Origin: Prorocentrum cordatum
Taxonomy: Eukaryota; Sar; Dinophyceae; Prorocentrales; Prorocentraceae
DNA length: 64,000 nucleotides
Assembly (NCBI GenBank): GCA_963575745.1
Contig: CAUYUJ010017877.1
Span: 148,145-212,144 of the forward strand
Reading direction: 5' to 3'
Shown here piece after piece: positions 11,646-21,354 of this stretch (positions are counted from its first letter, which is position 1; each line of letters begins with the position of its first letter). The notes beneath the pieces were generated by a model that saw nothing but the letters and a program-made list of their open reading frames with translations, searched no databases and was not told the origin of the DNA. Made by a program: the position numbers and the translations under genes.

Positions 11646-12352
11646 TCAGGTTGTTTTTGAAGAATACCTTCCCAAACATCGCCTTGCTGTCAACGTCCCG
11701 GAGCTTCTTGTAAAGGTGATCTTCTCCGGCACGGAGTCGAAGGTAATCAATGCGAAGTTGGTTGGGTCTTTCGGTGCTGTTACCTCAGCGCGGGCATCTT
11801 CGCCGAGCAAGGTCTTCAACTTACCCTCGATGTCAGCGATGATGTTCGACGCCTCCACGTGAGCGGCAAAACCTATGGCAACTACCTGTCTCGGACGCTC
11901 CTCCTCATGCTGCGTGTAATTGACGTGACCTGTAAGTTCCCCACCTCCCCCCACATGCTCCTTCACGATATCTTTCAATATATTTGGTAAGTCGGCCTTT
12001 TTAATAGTGCTGTCCCTGATGATGTTCATCTCCCCCTTGACTTTATTCACCGGTTCCTCTGCCGTGCTCGCGGCGTACTTGCCCTGATGCGCCATGTCTT
12101 TCGCCTCTTTCACCTCCTTCCTCGGTTTTTTTTTGTTTTTTTTTTTTTTCTTCTCACGTCGTTCTTCATTTCCTTCATCATGCCCATCATCATCTTCATC
12201 ATCTCCTTCTCGCTCATGTCCTCATCCCCTCCCTCCATACCTTCATCCGCTACTTCATTATCTTCTTCTTCCGCCTTGAGTGTCTCCTCTTTCGGACTCG
12301 AACCGGTTCCCGAATCCGCTTTCTTCTTTCCGGACTTGTCATTGGACGCCAT
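11646..12352 (-). pseudogene. LINE ORF1 protein, frameshifted
   Basis: The start is MASNDKSGKKK at 12352. An acidic stretch (EEEDNEVADEGMEGGDED) and a Met/Lys-rich stretch follow. The frame then breaks inside a T/A homopolymer at about 12128-12150 (minus strand poly-A, giving a Lys run) and resumes in the 12113-11646 frame. The second half contains a segment around RQVVAIGFAAHVEASNIIAD that could be an RRM-like fold, as is usual for LINE ORF1 RNA-binding proteins; that assignment is inference. The homopolymer break could be a sequencing error as well as decay. Confidence 0.7.
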
Positions 12353-12520
12353 CTGGAACGAGAGATGCAAAGTTGTAAGTGCGTCAGGGCCGCTCACGCC
12401 CTCTCGCCTGAGTATACTTGAGACTCCGCCATTGAGCCTCGCGGCATGTGATCAGGCAAAGAAAGCCCCCCCCCCCCCCCCCCCCTATCGCCAACGCTCT
12501 CCTGCTCTCGATCCTTCAAA
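12353..12520. other. Gap between two retroelements, with an 18-20-nt poly-C run
   Basis: This short stretch separates the ORF1 start of the first retroelement from the A-rich tail of the second. A C homopolymer occupies about 12467-12485. It may be the 5' untranslated region of the first element; no promoter motif is recognisable. Confidence 0.5.
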
Positions 12521-12522
12521 TG

Positions 12523-12540
12523 TTTTTTTTTCTTTTTTTT
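12523..12540 (-). other. A-rich tail of the second retroelement
   Basis: Plus-strand T9-C-T8 reads as A8-G-A9 on the minus strand, downstream of the RT C-terminal remnant. This is the position expected for the reverse-transcribed poly(A) tail. The downstream sequence shows no evident target-site duplication. Confidence 0.6.
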
Positions 12541-12727
12541 CCATATGGGGCTGGGGCCCCATCGCCCAGACCAGCTCGCATTGAAACCGAGCAGGCAAGG
12601 GACTGCCGATGGGCGCGCGCCCCAAAATGTCCCAGCCCCAAGGCAAAGTGCTCTCAGCACATGCATGACGAAGTGGGCGTTTCTCTCGCGGTCCACGGCT
12701 TTCATCCGCAGGGCATGCGCCTGAAAG

Positions 12728-13174
12728 TCAGAGATGCTGAAACTCCCCACCCCCGCCCACTTGCCAACCCTCAGCGCCGGGGCGCGAGGGAGAGCGAAGG
12801 GGGCCCCGAAACTGACGGAGAGGAGCCACGGCGTTTCTCTGGAGCTTCTTCTTAGGGGTGGGGGAGCCGGCGGGGGCTGAGAATGCCCCCAGTTCATTGA
12901 TCGCAATCCTGAGCCACGACCGTCTTGCCCGCGGAAAACCACATGTCGCTGAGACGAACTCATCGCCGACCGAGTTCACAGCCAGGTCCTCATACTCATG
13001 CTGCGCGGCGCCCAGTGCCACGCAGGAAATCGCAGCGCGAATCTTAATGGCCCTCGAGAACATATCCCAGCCGAGGCATTCTATGGGGTCACCGAGGCCC
13101 TGGGCCCAATTAGCATCTTCCTGGAAAAGGCACAACGTGGACCCGCAATGATGACCTGGGGCGCTCCATTGCAA
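12728..13174 (-). pseudogene. C-terminal part of the second retroelement's polymerase protein
   Basis: An open frame with DPIECLGWDMFSRAIKIRA, AQHEYEDLAVNSVGDEF and ARRSWLRIAINELGAFSAP. The composition (mixed hydrophobic and charged, with Trp and Cys) looks like genuine protein rather than repeat read-through. The position downstream of the RT remnant suggests a thumb/connection region. No RNase H motif is seen here. Confidence 0.5.
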
Positions 13175-13385
13175 GCCTTCCGCAGCGCTGGCGCGGCTGG
13201 GCGCGGCTGCGGCGGGCGGGCCCGGAGAAACATGCTGCGCGCGTGGAAAAGCTGAATGGTCATCGGCAGTCCTGGCCCCGATCTTCGAAGCCCCCGAACC
13301 GTCTTCCAGAACCGAAGGATCTCATTTTACCACAACCTCTCCATTGCACCAGGACCCATCCCAAATCCTAGATAGAGCACCACCC

Positions 13386-14600
13386 TCACGACTCCAAGAT
13401 ATTGAAATACGCCTCATTACGACGCGCGTGGGCAGAAAGCTGACCAGGGTCGAGGGGGCCGATCGCTAAGACGCTGCACTTGCCGACGATCAGAGAGAGC
13501 CGAACCGCGCGCCCAAGCGCGGAAAGATGACGAGGAGAAGGAGACAGCCCAGGGGGGACATTATCAATGAAGAAACACACGTTACCAGCGCATGCCCTCA
13601 TCCTTAAAAACATGTCCCGTCAATTTCGCACGCATGCATCTAAGAACAACGTCCAGAGCGCGCGAAGCGTGAATCATTAACGCAGGGCCACCTTGTCTTG
13701 CTCCGCGACATACAAGAAACTCGCGTGGCTGTGCCCAGGGGAATTCTATGGCTGCGGCGACCATGTGCCAGAACAGCAAGAGCCCGATATATCGTCGGAG
13801 AAAGGGGCGCGGCCGAGAAATCCGAGAAACACAGCCCCAGACTTGTCTCTCCCCGCGAGCGACTGGCGAAGACCCCGCCGTTCGACGTCGACAACGTTTC
13901 CCAGGGTGCCTCGGCCAGGGGCGCCGCCATTCTGCGAGGGGTCACCGGGGGGCCTCGAGGCTATCTGGAGGTCAATGGAGATGGCGTCGCAAAGGATCTT
14001 GGCAAATCTGTTCGCCGCGGTCATGCGGCGATTTTTCCCCGGAGTCCTCGCGAACGCTGCGGGGTCCTCGTCGGTCTTAGCATTTTGGGCAGCAAGCGCA
14101 TTCTTCCACGGCGCATCTCGAGAACCGCGGTGCTACCAGAAGCCCAATGCATCTCCCCGTAAACCAAACGTGGAATCAGCCGCGCCGCCCGCGTTCCAAC
14201 GTCCGCGGGGCATCCCGTCTCCCGCAGGCGCCGAACGACGTTTGAAACGAACCCGGCCCACAACGTCATCAACGTCCAAACGCCAATCCAGAACGCCATT
14301 ATCGGCGGGCTGCGCGCGTCCCAGGATTTCGGGCCACGGGGGGCGGCCGGGGGTCCATTGCGCAAAAACGCGCTACCAGTGGTCATCCATAACCTCACTG
14401 AACTCATCGAGGAAGGCACAAACCGCGCCGTCCTCGCGAGGAACCAGACAAACCGAGCCTTCAGCGCATCTTGGCCCAGGCCTGCGCGCGTGCCAGCTCT
14501 GAGACTTTTCAAGAGCGTCAATATCCCGCTGCTCCAATTCCCTCGTTTCCTGATCACGCCGCGCATTCTTCGACGATTCAACGAGAACCTCGGGCCAATC
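13386..14600 (-). pseudogene. Reverse transcriptase remnants of the second retroelement
   Basis: In 13779-13582 the frame reads RGARQGGPALMIHASRALDVVLR, matching the 'RQG-P' motif B environment. In 13613-13386 it reads RACAGNVCFFIDNV...GRAVRLSLIVGKCSVLAIGPL, where the expected ADD of motif C is replaced by AGN. Upstream (14581-14021) is a further open frame without clear motifs. Loss of the catalytic Asp pair plus several frame breaks make it non-functional. Confidence 0.62.
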
Positions 14601-15399
14601 CGGGCGCGCGCGCATGTCTCTCGGGATCAACGAAAGCAAGAAGAACAGGATGAGCGCTAAGAGCGGAGTGGCAGAGAGCCAGCTTCCCACGAGGCCGCCC
14701 ACGAGAGGCCATCTTTGCACGGCGCAGCTTCTCACTGGTCGATCGCGGAGGTTTCGCGCGGAGCCGCCTCAAAGACAGGCGCCATCAGCCAGAATACATC
14801 TGTCGCGCGACGCAGCCCCTCAGTGGGCGACATTTCGGGGGGGGGTCTCGAGAAACTCAGATCGGGGGCCGCGGCGAAGCTCGCGCGAAGGCATCCATAT
14901 CGGAATCTGGCTAGGCGCGAGAGCAGGAGATCCGGCAGCAATCGCGGCCGCAACAGGGACGTGGTCCGTGGGGGCGTTAGCCTGCGCCACGAAGACAGCT
15001 GCGTTGACCGCGACGGAGAAATTTGCTGGGCGCCCCGAGACGGCGCGGTGACAGACCGCGCGGTGACCTCGAAGTCCCCCAACACCTCACCGCGCGGTCT
15101 GTCGCCGCACGGCCCTGGGACCTCGGAGGCCCCAGTCGCCCGAGACGTCCTCGGAGAACGACCCGAGTCCCAAAACCGTGCGGTGGCCCCGAATCCCCGC
15201 CGACTCACCGCGCGGCGCGGTCACCGCATCGTTCGGGGGCCCCCGAATCTTGGGGAAGTGGGGGGGCTGGTGTAGATCCTGCCCAGACGAGCGACTCCGC
15301 GGGCCGCGCCCCCATGGGATTCGCGCTCTCATGGGCCGGCAAAGCTCGGCCCGGGGCCCGGTCGCCCGCCGACCGCAACCCGTCCGTTCGAAATCGACC

Positions 15400-16465
15400 C
15401 TCCTCTACCCCGAGAAACTCCAATCCCTGGCAACGAGGCAATAGGCGCGAACCAGGCATGGGAAAGGGGGGCCCGGGGGCGACCGGTGCACCTGCGAGAC
15501 ATCAGAGGTATGCCTCTGAGGCATCCCGACTATAGTCGGGATATGCGCGCCGACAATGCACTCGTCACCGCGAGGGCCCCTCAGAAGGGAAGCCGGGGCG
15601 ATGGCCCTGCGAACGCACTCGCCGAACTGGGCGACTAGACGGCTGGTCGAGACAGCGACTGCCCCCACCGACCCGAGGGTCTGAAAGAGACGAATGCAAC
15701 ACCGAGATCCGACAACGGTCATCCCGAGCAATTGCCTCGACATCTGCCGTGGCCCCGCGCGACTCTTGAAGGAATGCCGCAGCGAACTTGCCGCGGAGAT
15801 TGATGAGCCGCCGATGGCGACGACGACGACGAGCATGGATAGAGTCAATGGGAAAAAGGAAAGAAGAGAGCGCGCGTGTTCCATGTGCAGATTGGCATGG
15901 GGGCACAGGGGGCGAACGCCCTATTCGCGCCAGATGATGGGTCAGGAGGTGAGAACAAACCGAAATAGGGGGAATCCAAACTGGGAGCTGACTGGGCCGC
16001 ATCACGCGGCGGCGAAGACATGCCGCCCCAAGGCTCCGCCCCATAGGCGGTTCCCCAATCCGATGCGCCAGGGGCCCCAGACGACGAGAATGCAACGGCC
16101 AGAGGATCCATGCAATGGTGCCTTGGGCAAGTAGGGGCCTCATTTGAAAAGGCGAATTTCAAATAACAGCGTGCGAATGCAGCCCTCGTGCGCACTCTTC
16201 CCGAACATCGCTGGACCCCCCTGTCGAGGGCGATTGCAGCAGCCCCAGAACCTGCAATCACAATCTTTGCCATAACTGGACCAAGGAGAGCGTGGATGTG
16301 ACCGCCAAGCCCGGTTCTGTCCACCTCATGTTCTCCGAACGCTTTCGTGATGATAGCCCGAGACTGACCGAAGTAATAGAACAGCTTCCAGCTACAAGGG
16401 GGGGTCTCCGCGCGCCCTGAGCTCCCAAGGGGCCTGGTCAATGGGGTTGGAGAACAAGGCGTCAC
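15400..16465 (-). pseudogene. Endonuclease-like start and preceding segment of the second retroelement
   Basis: The frame ending at 15845 reads KLFYYFGQSRAIITKAFGEHEVDR and finishes CTWNTRALFFPFSH; C-T-W-N-x-R-A-L is the usual start of an APE-type endonuclease domain. The following region (15884-15405) is split among frames and no later nuclease motif survives. Confidence 0.5.
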
Positions 16466-16525
16466 CGATCGACTGCGCTTTCCCGAAGAACGCAGAGCGC
16501 GTCCAAGTATTAGAGAAGTTGGGCA

Positions 16526-17105
16526 TCACTTTATGAGTGAGAGCATCTGCGCGGACCGTTGGCCCCCTCCCTGCGGGCTGCACGGAAAGATGATAAGGGG
16601 CCACTGCACCTCTGAGAGAGACTTCCAAAAAAGGCTTCTGGACCCCGATGACGGTGAAACGAATGGAAGTTCCCTGATCAGGCGCCTGACGCCGCCAACG
16701 TCGCTGTCATCAGGCATCATCGCGTCCGAGGATGCACGGGTCGACGAAACGAGCTGCTCACGTAAAGCCCTGATTTCTGCTTCCATCTTCTCACGCACTC
16801 CACGAAGTTTGGCGTCCTGTTCGACGACAGTCTCGTGAATGGCTTCATCGTGGGAGCGCCTGATTTCAACAGACCTGTCGTTCGTGAGCATCTGAAAAGT
16901 CATGAACTCACCCAGAGTTTTCACGAATTCAGACCGCACAATCTGGATCTAGGAACGACGCGAATAGAATTCGGATGACCTCTGGGTGAACCCTTCCTTG
17001 ACGAAGTGTGTGCGTCCCGGAATCAGCTCACTCAGGTTGATGGGCAAATCCATCCACTCCATCGTATCAGGGGGCACGGGCGGGCTCCTCTCTGGCGCCA
17101 ACGAG
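16526..17105 (-). pseudogene. ORF1-like protein of the second retroelement, interrupted
   Basis: Read from about 17105: SPPVPPDTMEWMDLPINL, SELIPGRTHFVKEGF, an in-frame TAG near 16951, then VRSEFVKTLGEFMTFQMLT and a charged heptad-like stretch (AKLRGVREKMEAEIRALREQL) that could form a coiled coil. An N-terminal coiled coil is common in retroelement ORF1 proteins. An upstream TAA lies in the same frame near 17130. Confidence 0.5.
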
Positions 17106-17488
17106 GGGGACGAGAACGAAGAGTCCAGGGACTCAAATGGCGATAGTTACAGGCCCAGCAGCAGGACGGAGCTGCAGCGCCGCCGAAGCGCTCGGCAGGG
17201 AGGCCCGACATTGCGCGCGCGCAGGGGAGGGGAGGGGGGGGGCTGGGCTCGGAGGGGTCGCCCTCTATGGGACGGCAGCGGGAGGAGGAGAAGGAGGAGG
17301 AGGAGGAGGAGGAGGAGGAGGAGGAGGAGGGGGAGGAGGAGGAGGAGGAGGAGGAGGAGGAGAACGAAGAGTCCAACGCGGGGGGGGGGGGGGGGGCGAA
17401 GAGCTCGAGGCGCGTCGAGGCCCCGGGGGAGCAGAGAGCGGGGGGCCCAGGGACAGGGGCGCGGAGCGTCGCAGCTCGCGCAAAGCAC

Positions 17489-17504
17489 CTTGGGCCAAGA
17501 CGCC
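17489..17504 (-). other. Possible second, truncated spliced-leader relic in tandem
   Basis: Directly downstream of the near-perfect relic the minus strand reads GGCGTCTTGGCCCAAG, matching the last 16 nt of the leader at about 12 of 16 positions. Tandem relics are known from repeated rounds of trans-splicing and cDNA reinsertion. The match is degenerate and could be chance. Confidence 0.45.
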
Positions 17505-17526
17505 CTTGAGCCAAGATGGCTACGGA
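17505..17526 (-). other. Dinoflagellate spliced-leader (DinoSL) relic, near perfect
   Basis: The minus strand reads TCCGTAGCCATC followed by TTGGCTCAAG. It differs from the DinoSL consensus (D-CCGTAGCC-ATTTTGG-CTCAAG) at one position (T to C). Such genomic relics are established signs of mRNAs reverse-transcribed back into dinoflagellate genomes. The match length makes chance unlikely, although nearby CCAAGATGGC-type repeats elsewhere in the window share a piece of the motif. Confidence 0.85.
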
Positions 17527-17874
17527 AGGAGGAGGAGGAGGAGGAGGAGGAGGAGGAGGAGGAGGAGGCGGAGGAGGAGGAAGAGGAGGAGGAGGACGAC
17601 GACGATGCAGGAGGAGAGGGAGGAGGAGGAGGAGGAGGAGGAGGAGGCGCAGTTAGGGCAGGAACCCTGGGAGGAGCAGGAGCAGCAGAGGGGCGCCGGG
17701 CGCGCGGCGACTCCTCGGACGAACGACCTGGTCGTACGCCAGCGGGAGCCTCCGCCCGCGGCTGTCCGCCCGTGGGGGGGAGTATGACGAAGACGGAATA
17801 TAGACAAAATCGGACCGATATAAATCGAGAATCTCTGAGAAGCGGCGGGCTTGGATGGGGGGTTGCTGAAGGTG

Positions 17875-18155
17875 CCCCCTGGCCCACAGTACCCCCAGCT
17901 TGTCGCTCCTTCCTCGAGCACCTGGGGCCCTCTGGGCCTCGTGAAGGGCTCTCTGGAGGCCGTGGGAGCTTCCTTGGAAATCCTGGGGGCATCCTGGGGC
18001 ACGGGTGCTTCTAGCAACACCAGATTGGATGGCCATTTCGAAGCTTTTCATGGGGGGCGTGGCCGGCGAAAGTGGCCAAGGATGGGCCGAAGGTGCAAGG
18101 ATGCAAGGGTACCCTTGGGAAGGTTGCACATCCTCATTTTGCAGGTTGACTGAAC
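17875..18155. repeat. Dispersed repeat (paired with 24640-24800 and 40665-40800)
   Basis: The first part ('ggccctctgggcctcgtgaa', 'tctctggaggccgtgg') resembles 24690-24745 ('ggccttgtgaggggtgctct', 'ggaggccgcctgggcttcc'). The second part ('cgaagcttttca..gggg', 'gtggccg.cgaaa', 'gcaaggatgcaa', 'ggtacccttgggaaggtt') resembles 40690-40785. No coding potential is evident. Confidence 0.7.
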
Positions 18156-18274
18156 ATCGAGGATCTCTGGGAATCGGCGGGCCTGGAGGACGCATCGGGC
18201 GCCGCGGCCGTTTCAGGGCGCCCCGGAACGCTCCCAGAGCGCTCTGGGAACGCTCTGGGACGGATTTGTCTCGA

Positions 18275-18422
18275 CCAGGGCTGAACCTAAACGGCGTTTT
18301 TTGTTTTCGTTTTGCCTTCGTTTTCCTTTGCTTTTGTCTCCAAGCCGCCTTTACCGCAAAACGAGGTCGAAACGAAAACGGCCCACGAAATCACCAAAAA
18401 CACCGTTTGGGTCCAGCCCTGG
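18275..18422. mobile_element. Inverted-repeat element family A, copy 1 (148 bp)
   Basis: Ends CCAGGGCTGAACCTAAAC... and ...GTTTGGGTCCAGCCCTGG form terminal inverted repeats of about 26-28 bp with a few mismatches. The element is flanked by an exact 6-bp direct repeat TCTCGA at 18269-18274 and 18423-18428. The interior is rich in CGTTTT/AAAACG. Copy 2 at 29288-29433 aligns along its whole length in the opposite orientation. No coding capacity; it would need a transposase in trans. Confidence 0.88.
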
Positions 18423-18954
18423 TCTCGATTCTGGGCCCGCCCGAGGCAGCGAGGGCGAGGCCCTGGCGGGCTCCGAGGACCTCGAGTTTGGCTCCGGAGG
18501 GAAGGGCACGGCCCCGCTGCTTCCACGAGCGGGCGCGAGCCCGCGTGCCGAGGGGAGGGGGGGGCCGAGTGGAGGGGAGGGGGGGGAGGAAGGAGCGGAG
18601 GCGGGGGGAGGGAGTTAGGAGGCAACTACTGGGAGGTTTTCGTCGGAAAGATTAAAGAGGATTAAGCCCCATGTGGGAGCTATTACGCCGGAAAGGGCCT
18701 CGGATTAAGCGGGATTGAAAAAGGACAAAGCGGGATTGAGCCGGATTAAACCGGACTTCGGACCAGTGCAAAATCAGGACTTGACCTCCCAGGAGTTGCA
18801 TCCCAAAGGGAGGCAGGGAGCCGTGGGGGGGGGGGCAGAGCGGCGAGAAGGAGGGGGGGAGGCCGTGCGGCCGTTCCGTCTTCGTTTCTTTCTGTGGTGT
18901 TGGGTCCTCGTTTTGAAGAGACAGCGCCCCGCGTCTCCTCTCCTCCTCCTCTCC

Positions 18955-19035
18955 TCTCATATTCCTTTTCCTCCTCCTCCTCCTCCTCCTCCTCCTCCTC
19001 CTCATGCCCCTCCTCCTCCTCCTCCTGCTCCTCCT
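18955..19035. repeat. CCT microsatellite
   Basis: Short CTC/CCT tract with a TCATGCCCC interruption near 19000. Confidence 0.9.
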
Positions 19036-19063
19036 CCCCTTAACACTATTCGTGGCCCCGCAG

Positions 19064-19390
19064 GGAGCTCCACCGAAGGCCCCAGTGGCAGGGTCCGCAT
19101 GCGTCAGCGGCACCCATTTCGGCACACCCCATCCCTCACACGATTCGAGCTCCACCGAAGGCCCTAATGGCGGCAGGGTCTGCATGCGTTTCCGCCACCG
19201 ATGACAGGGCTTCGTGGCCTCATAGGGAGCTCCACCGAAGGCCCCAGTGGCACCGTTCGCACGCGTCTCCCCCACCCAAGACAGCGTTTCGCGGCCCGAT
19301 GGGGAGCTTCACCGAAGGCCCCAGTGGCACCGTTCGCATGCGTCTCCCCCGCCCAGCCCCATAGGGAGCTCCACCGAAAGCGGTACCCAC
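19064..19390. repeat. Minisatellite of about 80 bp, five copies
   Basis: 'agctccaccgaagg' begins at 19066, 19148, 19228, 19305 and 19367, spacing 82, 80, 77 and 62 bp. Each unit continues 'ccccagtggc..cgttcgcatgcgtctcccccacc'. Confidence 0.9.
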
Positions 19391-19530
19391 AACGCGGCAC
19401 TCGCAGCTGCATATGGTTGGGTCCTCCGTCAGGCTAATTATCATGTTTATTCTTCTTAATCTAGATATTTTCATTGGTAATTACATGATAACCAGCATTA
19501 CTTAATAATACGATGATACCGGAGAAAAGC

Positions 19531-19580
19531 CCCAATCAGGGCTGTAGGGCTAGGGCCCTAGCCCTACAGCCCTGATTGGG
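19531..19580. repeat. Perfect 50-bp palindrome with no spacer
   Basis: The left arm starts CCCAATCAGGGCTGTAGGGC and ends TAGGG; the right arm is its exact reverse complement and the centre is GGG|CCC at 19555/19556. I checked all 25 base pairs. The right arm runs straight into an 8-bp tandem array; the left side does not. Confidence 0.97.
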
Positions 19581-19690
19581 CTATTGGGCTATCGGGCTAT
19601 TGAGCTATCGGGCTATCGGGCTATTGAGTTATCGGGCTAGAGAGCTATAGGGCTATAGAGTTGTAGGGCTATAGGGCTATTGGGCTTTAG
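19578..19690. repeat. GGGCTATN 8-bp tandem array
   Basis: About 14 consecutive octamers: GGGCTATT, GGGCTATC, GAGCTATC, GGGCTATA and similar. The phase is kept throughout. It begins at the right end of the 50-bp palindrome and passes into GGGCAC decamers. Confidence 0.93.
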
Positions 19691-19835
19691 GGCACCCCCG
19701 GGCATCCCTGGGCACGCCTGGGCACGCTTGGGCACGCCCGGGCACCCGAGCACGCGGGCACCCGGGCACCCCCGGGCACCCCCTGGGCACCCGGGCCCCG
19801 GGCAACCCGGGGCACCCGGGTGTGCCGCGAAAATC
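19691..19835. repeat. GGGCAC-type 8-10-bp tandem array
   Basis: Units such as GGGCACGCCT, GGGCACCC and GGGCACCCCC follow the octamer array without a gap and appear derived from it (GGGCTATN to GGGCACNN). The array ends at the unique sequence 'gtgccgcgaaaatcgccgac'. Confidence 0.88.
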
Positions 19836-20039
19836 GCCGACAAACCTAACCTAACCATATGAATCCGCTAGGACCCCTACAGAGGCAAGCTCTGATTGGG
19901 GAATTAGTGTTGAGCTCGCGTTTTCTCTTTACCTCTTGGTTCTTGTCCCCCCCCTCAGACGCTCTGCTCCGGGTGGGGGGAGGTCGACCGAGGGCAGCTG
20001 CCGCCACGGAGACAAAGGCCCGCAACTCGAAGCCTAAAG

Positions 20040-20540
20040 GGCGAGGCCGAGCGGAAGGGATGGGAGGAAGGGAAGGGGAGGAAAGGGAGGAGCGGGGGAA
20101 AGGAGGGAGGAGGGAGGGAGCGAGGTAGGGGAGGGAGGGAGGGAAGGAGGGGAGAGAGGGAGGGAGGGAGGGGGAGGGAAGGGAGGGGGGAAGGGGAGAC
20201 GGAGGGGAGGGGAGGGAGGGAGCGGGGGGGGGCCACGGCGGGGCGAGGCAGAGCGGAAAGGAGGGAGGAGCCGGGGCGGGAGGGCAGGGGAGGCCCCTGC
20301 CCACGGCGCCCCACGCCCGCGGGCCGAGGGCCGAGGCGGCACTCTTCCGGGCCGCCGCCCCCCCCCCCCCCCCCTCCTCTCCTCCTCCTCCTCCTCTCCT
20401 CCTCCTCCTCCTCCTCCTCCTCCTCTTCCTCCTCCTCCTCATGCCCCTCCTCCTCCTCTTCCTCCTCCTCCTCCTCCTCCTTATGCCCCTCCTCCTCCTC
20501 CTCCTGCTCCTCCTCCTCCTACTCCTCCGCACCCCCCCCT
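20040..20540. repeat. GGGA tract then CCT tract
   Basis: Purine-rich GGGAGG repeats at about 20060-20270, a short GC-rich segment, a C homopolymer at 20358-20374 and CCT repeats at 20375-20530. The purine and pyrimidine tracts are in opposite strand orientation and could pair as an imperfect inverted repeat. Confidence 0.85.
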
Positions 20541-20779
20541 CCTCCTGCCCTGTCCTCCCGTTCCCTGTGCCCGGACTTTTGTCGCGCCCCCGCGCTGCCC
20601 TCCCCTTCCCCCCCCCATCCGCAGAAACGCAGCCCTCCGTGCCACTCCGTGGTGCGCGTCTGTCTGCCGCAACAGGGCTCTGGACATCGCCTCCCTGATC
20701 CCACCAGCCCTTTGGGCGAAGGTGGTCCAGCGGGTTTTGAGGGGTAACGCCCCCTCTCCCTCAGATTTGTTTGGGGCGG

Positions 20780-21350
20780 GCCGCGAAGTCAAGGGGCCCA
20801 AGACGGCCCAAGACAGCTCCAAGAGGGCGTCCGATGCTCCAACAGTGGCTCAAGATAGCCGACGATGGTTCAATATAGCTTCGGACATGGCTTCAGGAGG
20901 CTCGACGACGGTCACAAGACGGTTGCAAGTGCCCTCGGAGCCCCCTCAGAAGCCGCAAGAAGCCAACATCCTTCAAACACTTACGGAAAAATAGTGATCT
21001 GTGCCTTCTCGCCTTTTCGCTTCCGGTGCGCTTTGAGGCCTCAAGATCGTATTGACCCAAGATGACCCGAGACAGCCCAAAGAGGGGTCCAAGATGCCCC
21101 CCAAAATGGGCCCAAGAGCGCCCAAGGTCGGCCCAGGAGCGTCCCAAGAGACGATGCTGATGGCCCCAGGAGGGGGGGCGGGGGAGCAGATGTAGGACCA
21201 CTCCCTTTGATCGATTGCCTCCAAGATGGCCCCTAGAGGCGCTCCAGGGCTCCTAAGGCCCCTACGAGGGCCGCAGGAGGGCCCTAAGACCCCCCAAGAG
21301 AGCCGCAAGAGGACCCCAAGATCCCCTAAAAGAAGCCCAAGAGGCGATGT
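20780..21350. repeat. CCAAGA-type short interspersed repeat (plus orientation)
   Basis: Units of about 10-14 bp such as 'cccaagacggcc', 'caagatgacccg', 'caagagcgccc', 'ccaagatcccc' are spaced irregularly with GC-rich filler. The same family recurs at 31530-32110 and 44395-44540 in this orientation and at 36070-37330 in the reverse orientation. Confidence 0.8.
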
Positions 21351-21354
21351 TGAG

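Larger units (their letters stand above)
8336..12352 (-). mobile_element. Non-LTR retrotransposon (LINE), decayed, nearly full length
   Basis: Read on the minus strand, the order is ORF1 (12352-11646), APE-type endonuclease (about 11200-10440), linker, reverse transcriptase (about 9838-9150) and RT thumb/C-terminus ending at a TGA at 8336-8338. This is the order of APE-type LINEs. The element carries at least one frameshift in ORF1, frameshifts between the endonuclease halves, linker and RT, an in-frame TAG in the linker and lost endonuclease residues, so it cannot move by itself. No clear poly(A) tail or target duplication was seen. GC content is lower than the flanks, suggesting a recent arrival relative to its neighbours. 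Confidence 0.9.
12523..17526 (-). mobile_element. Second retroelement, old and degenerate, bounded by a spliced-leader relic and an A-rich tail
   Basis: On the minus strand a DinoSL-like 22-mer (17526-17505) is followed by a GC-rich region with a CTC tract, an ORF1-like segment (about 17105-16526), a WNTRALF endonuclease start (about 15880), reverse transcriptase remnants (about 14600-13390), a C-terminal region (13174-12728) and an A8-G-A9 tail at 12540-12523. The layout would fit a trans-spliced, polyadenylated retroelement transcript copied back into DNA. The protein segments are individually weak and broken by many frameshifts and stops. The tie between the leader relic and the element rests on same strand and order only. 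Confidence 0.6.
17279..17660. repeat. GGA tracts flanking the leader relic
   Basis: Two purine tracts, about 17279-17362 and 17527-17650, with a G homopolymer near 17380-17396. The second begins directly beside the spliced-leader relic, so the presumed insertion boundary lies in or at a GGA repeat. Confidence 0.88.

Noticed and set aside
19578-19690. Telomeric repeat
   Set aside because: Units are GGGCTATN, not TTTAGGG; the similarity (TAGGG) is limited to part of the palindrome.
20841-20865. 'ccaacagtggctcaag' as a spliced-leader relic
   Set aside because: Only the last nine bases match and it lies in a CCAAGA-type repeat with many similar strings.
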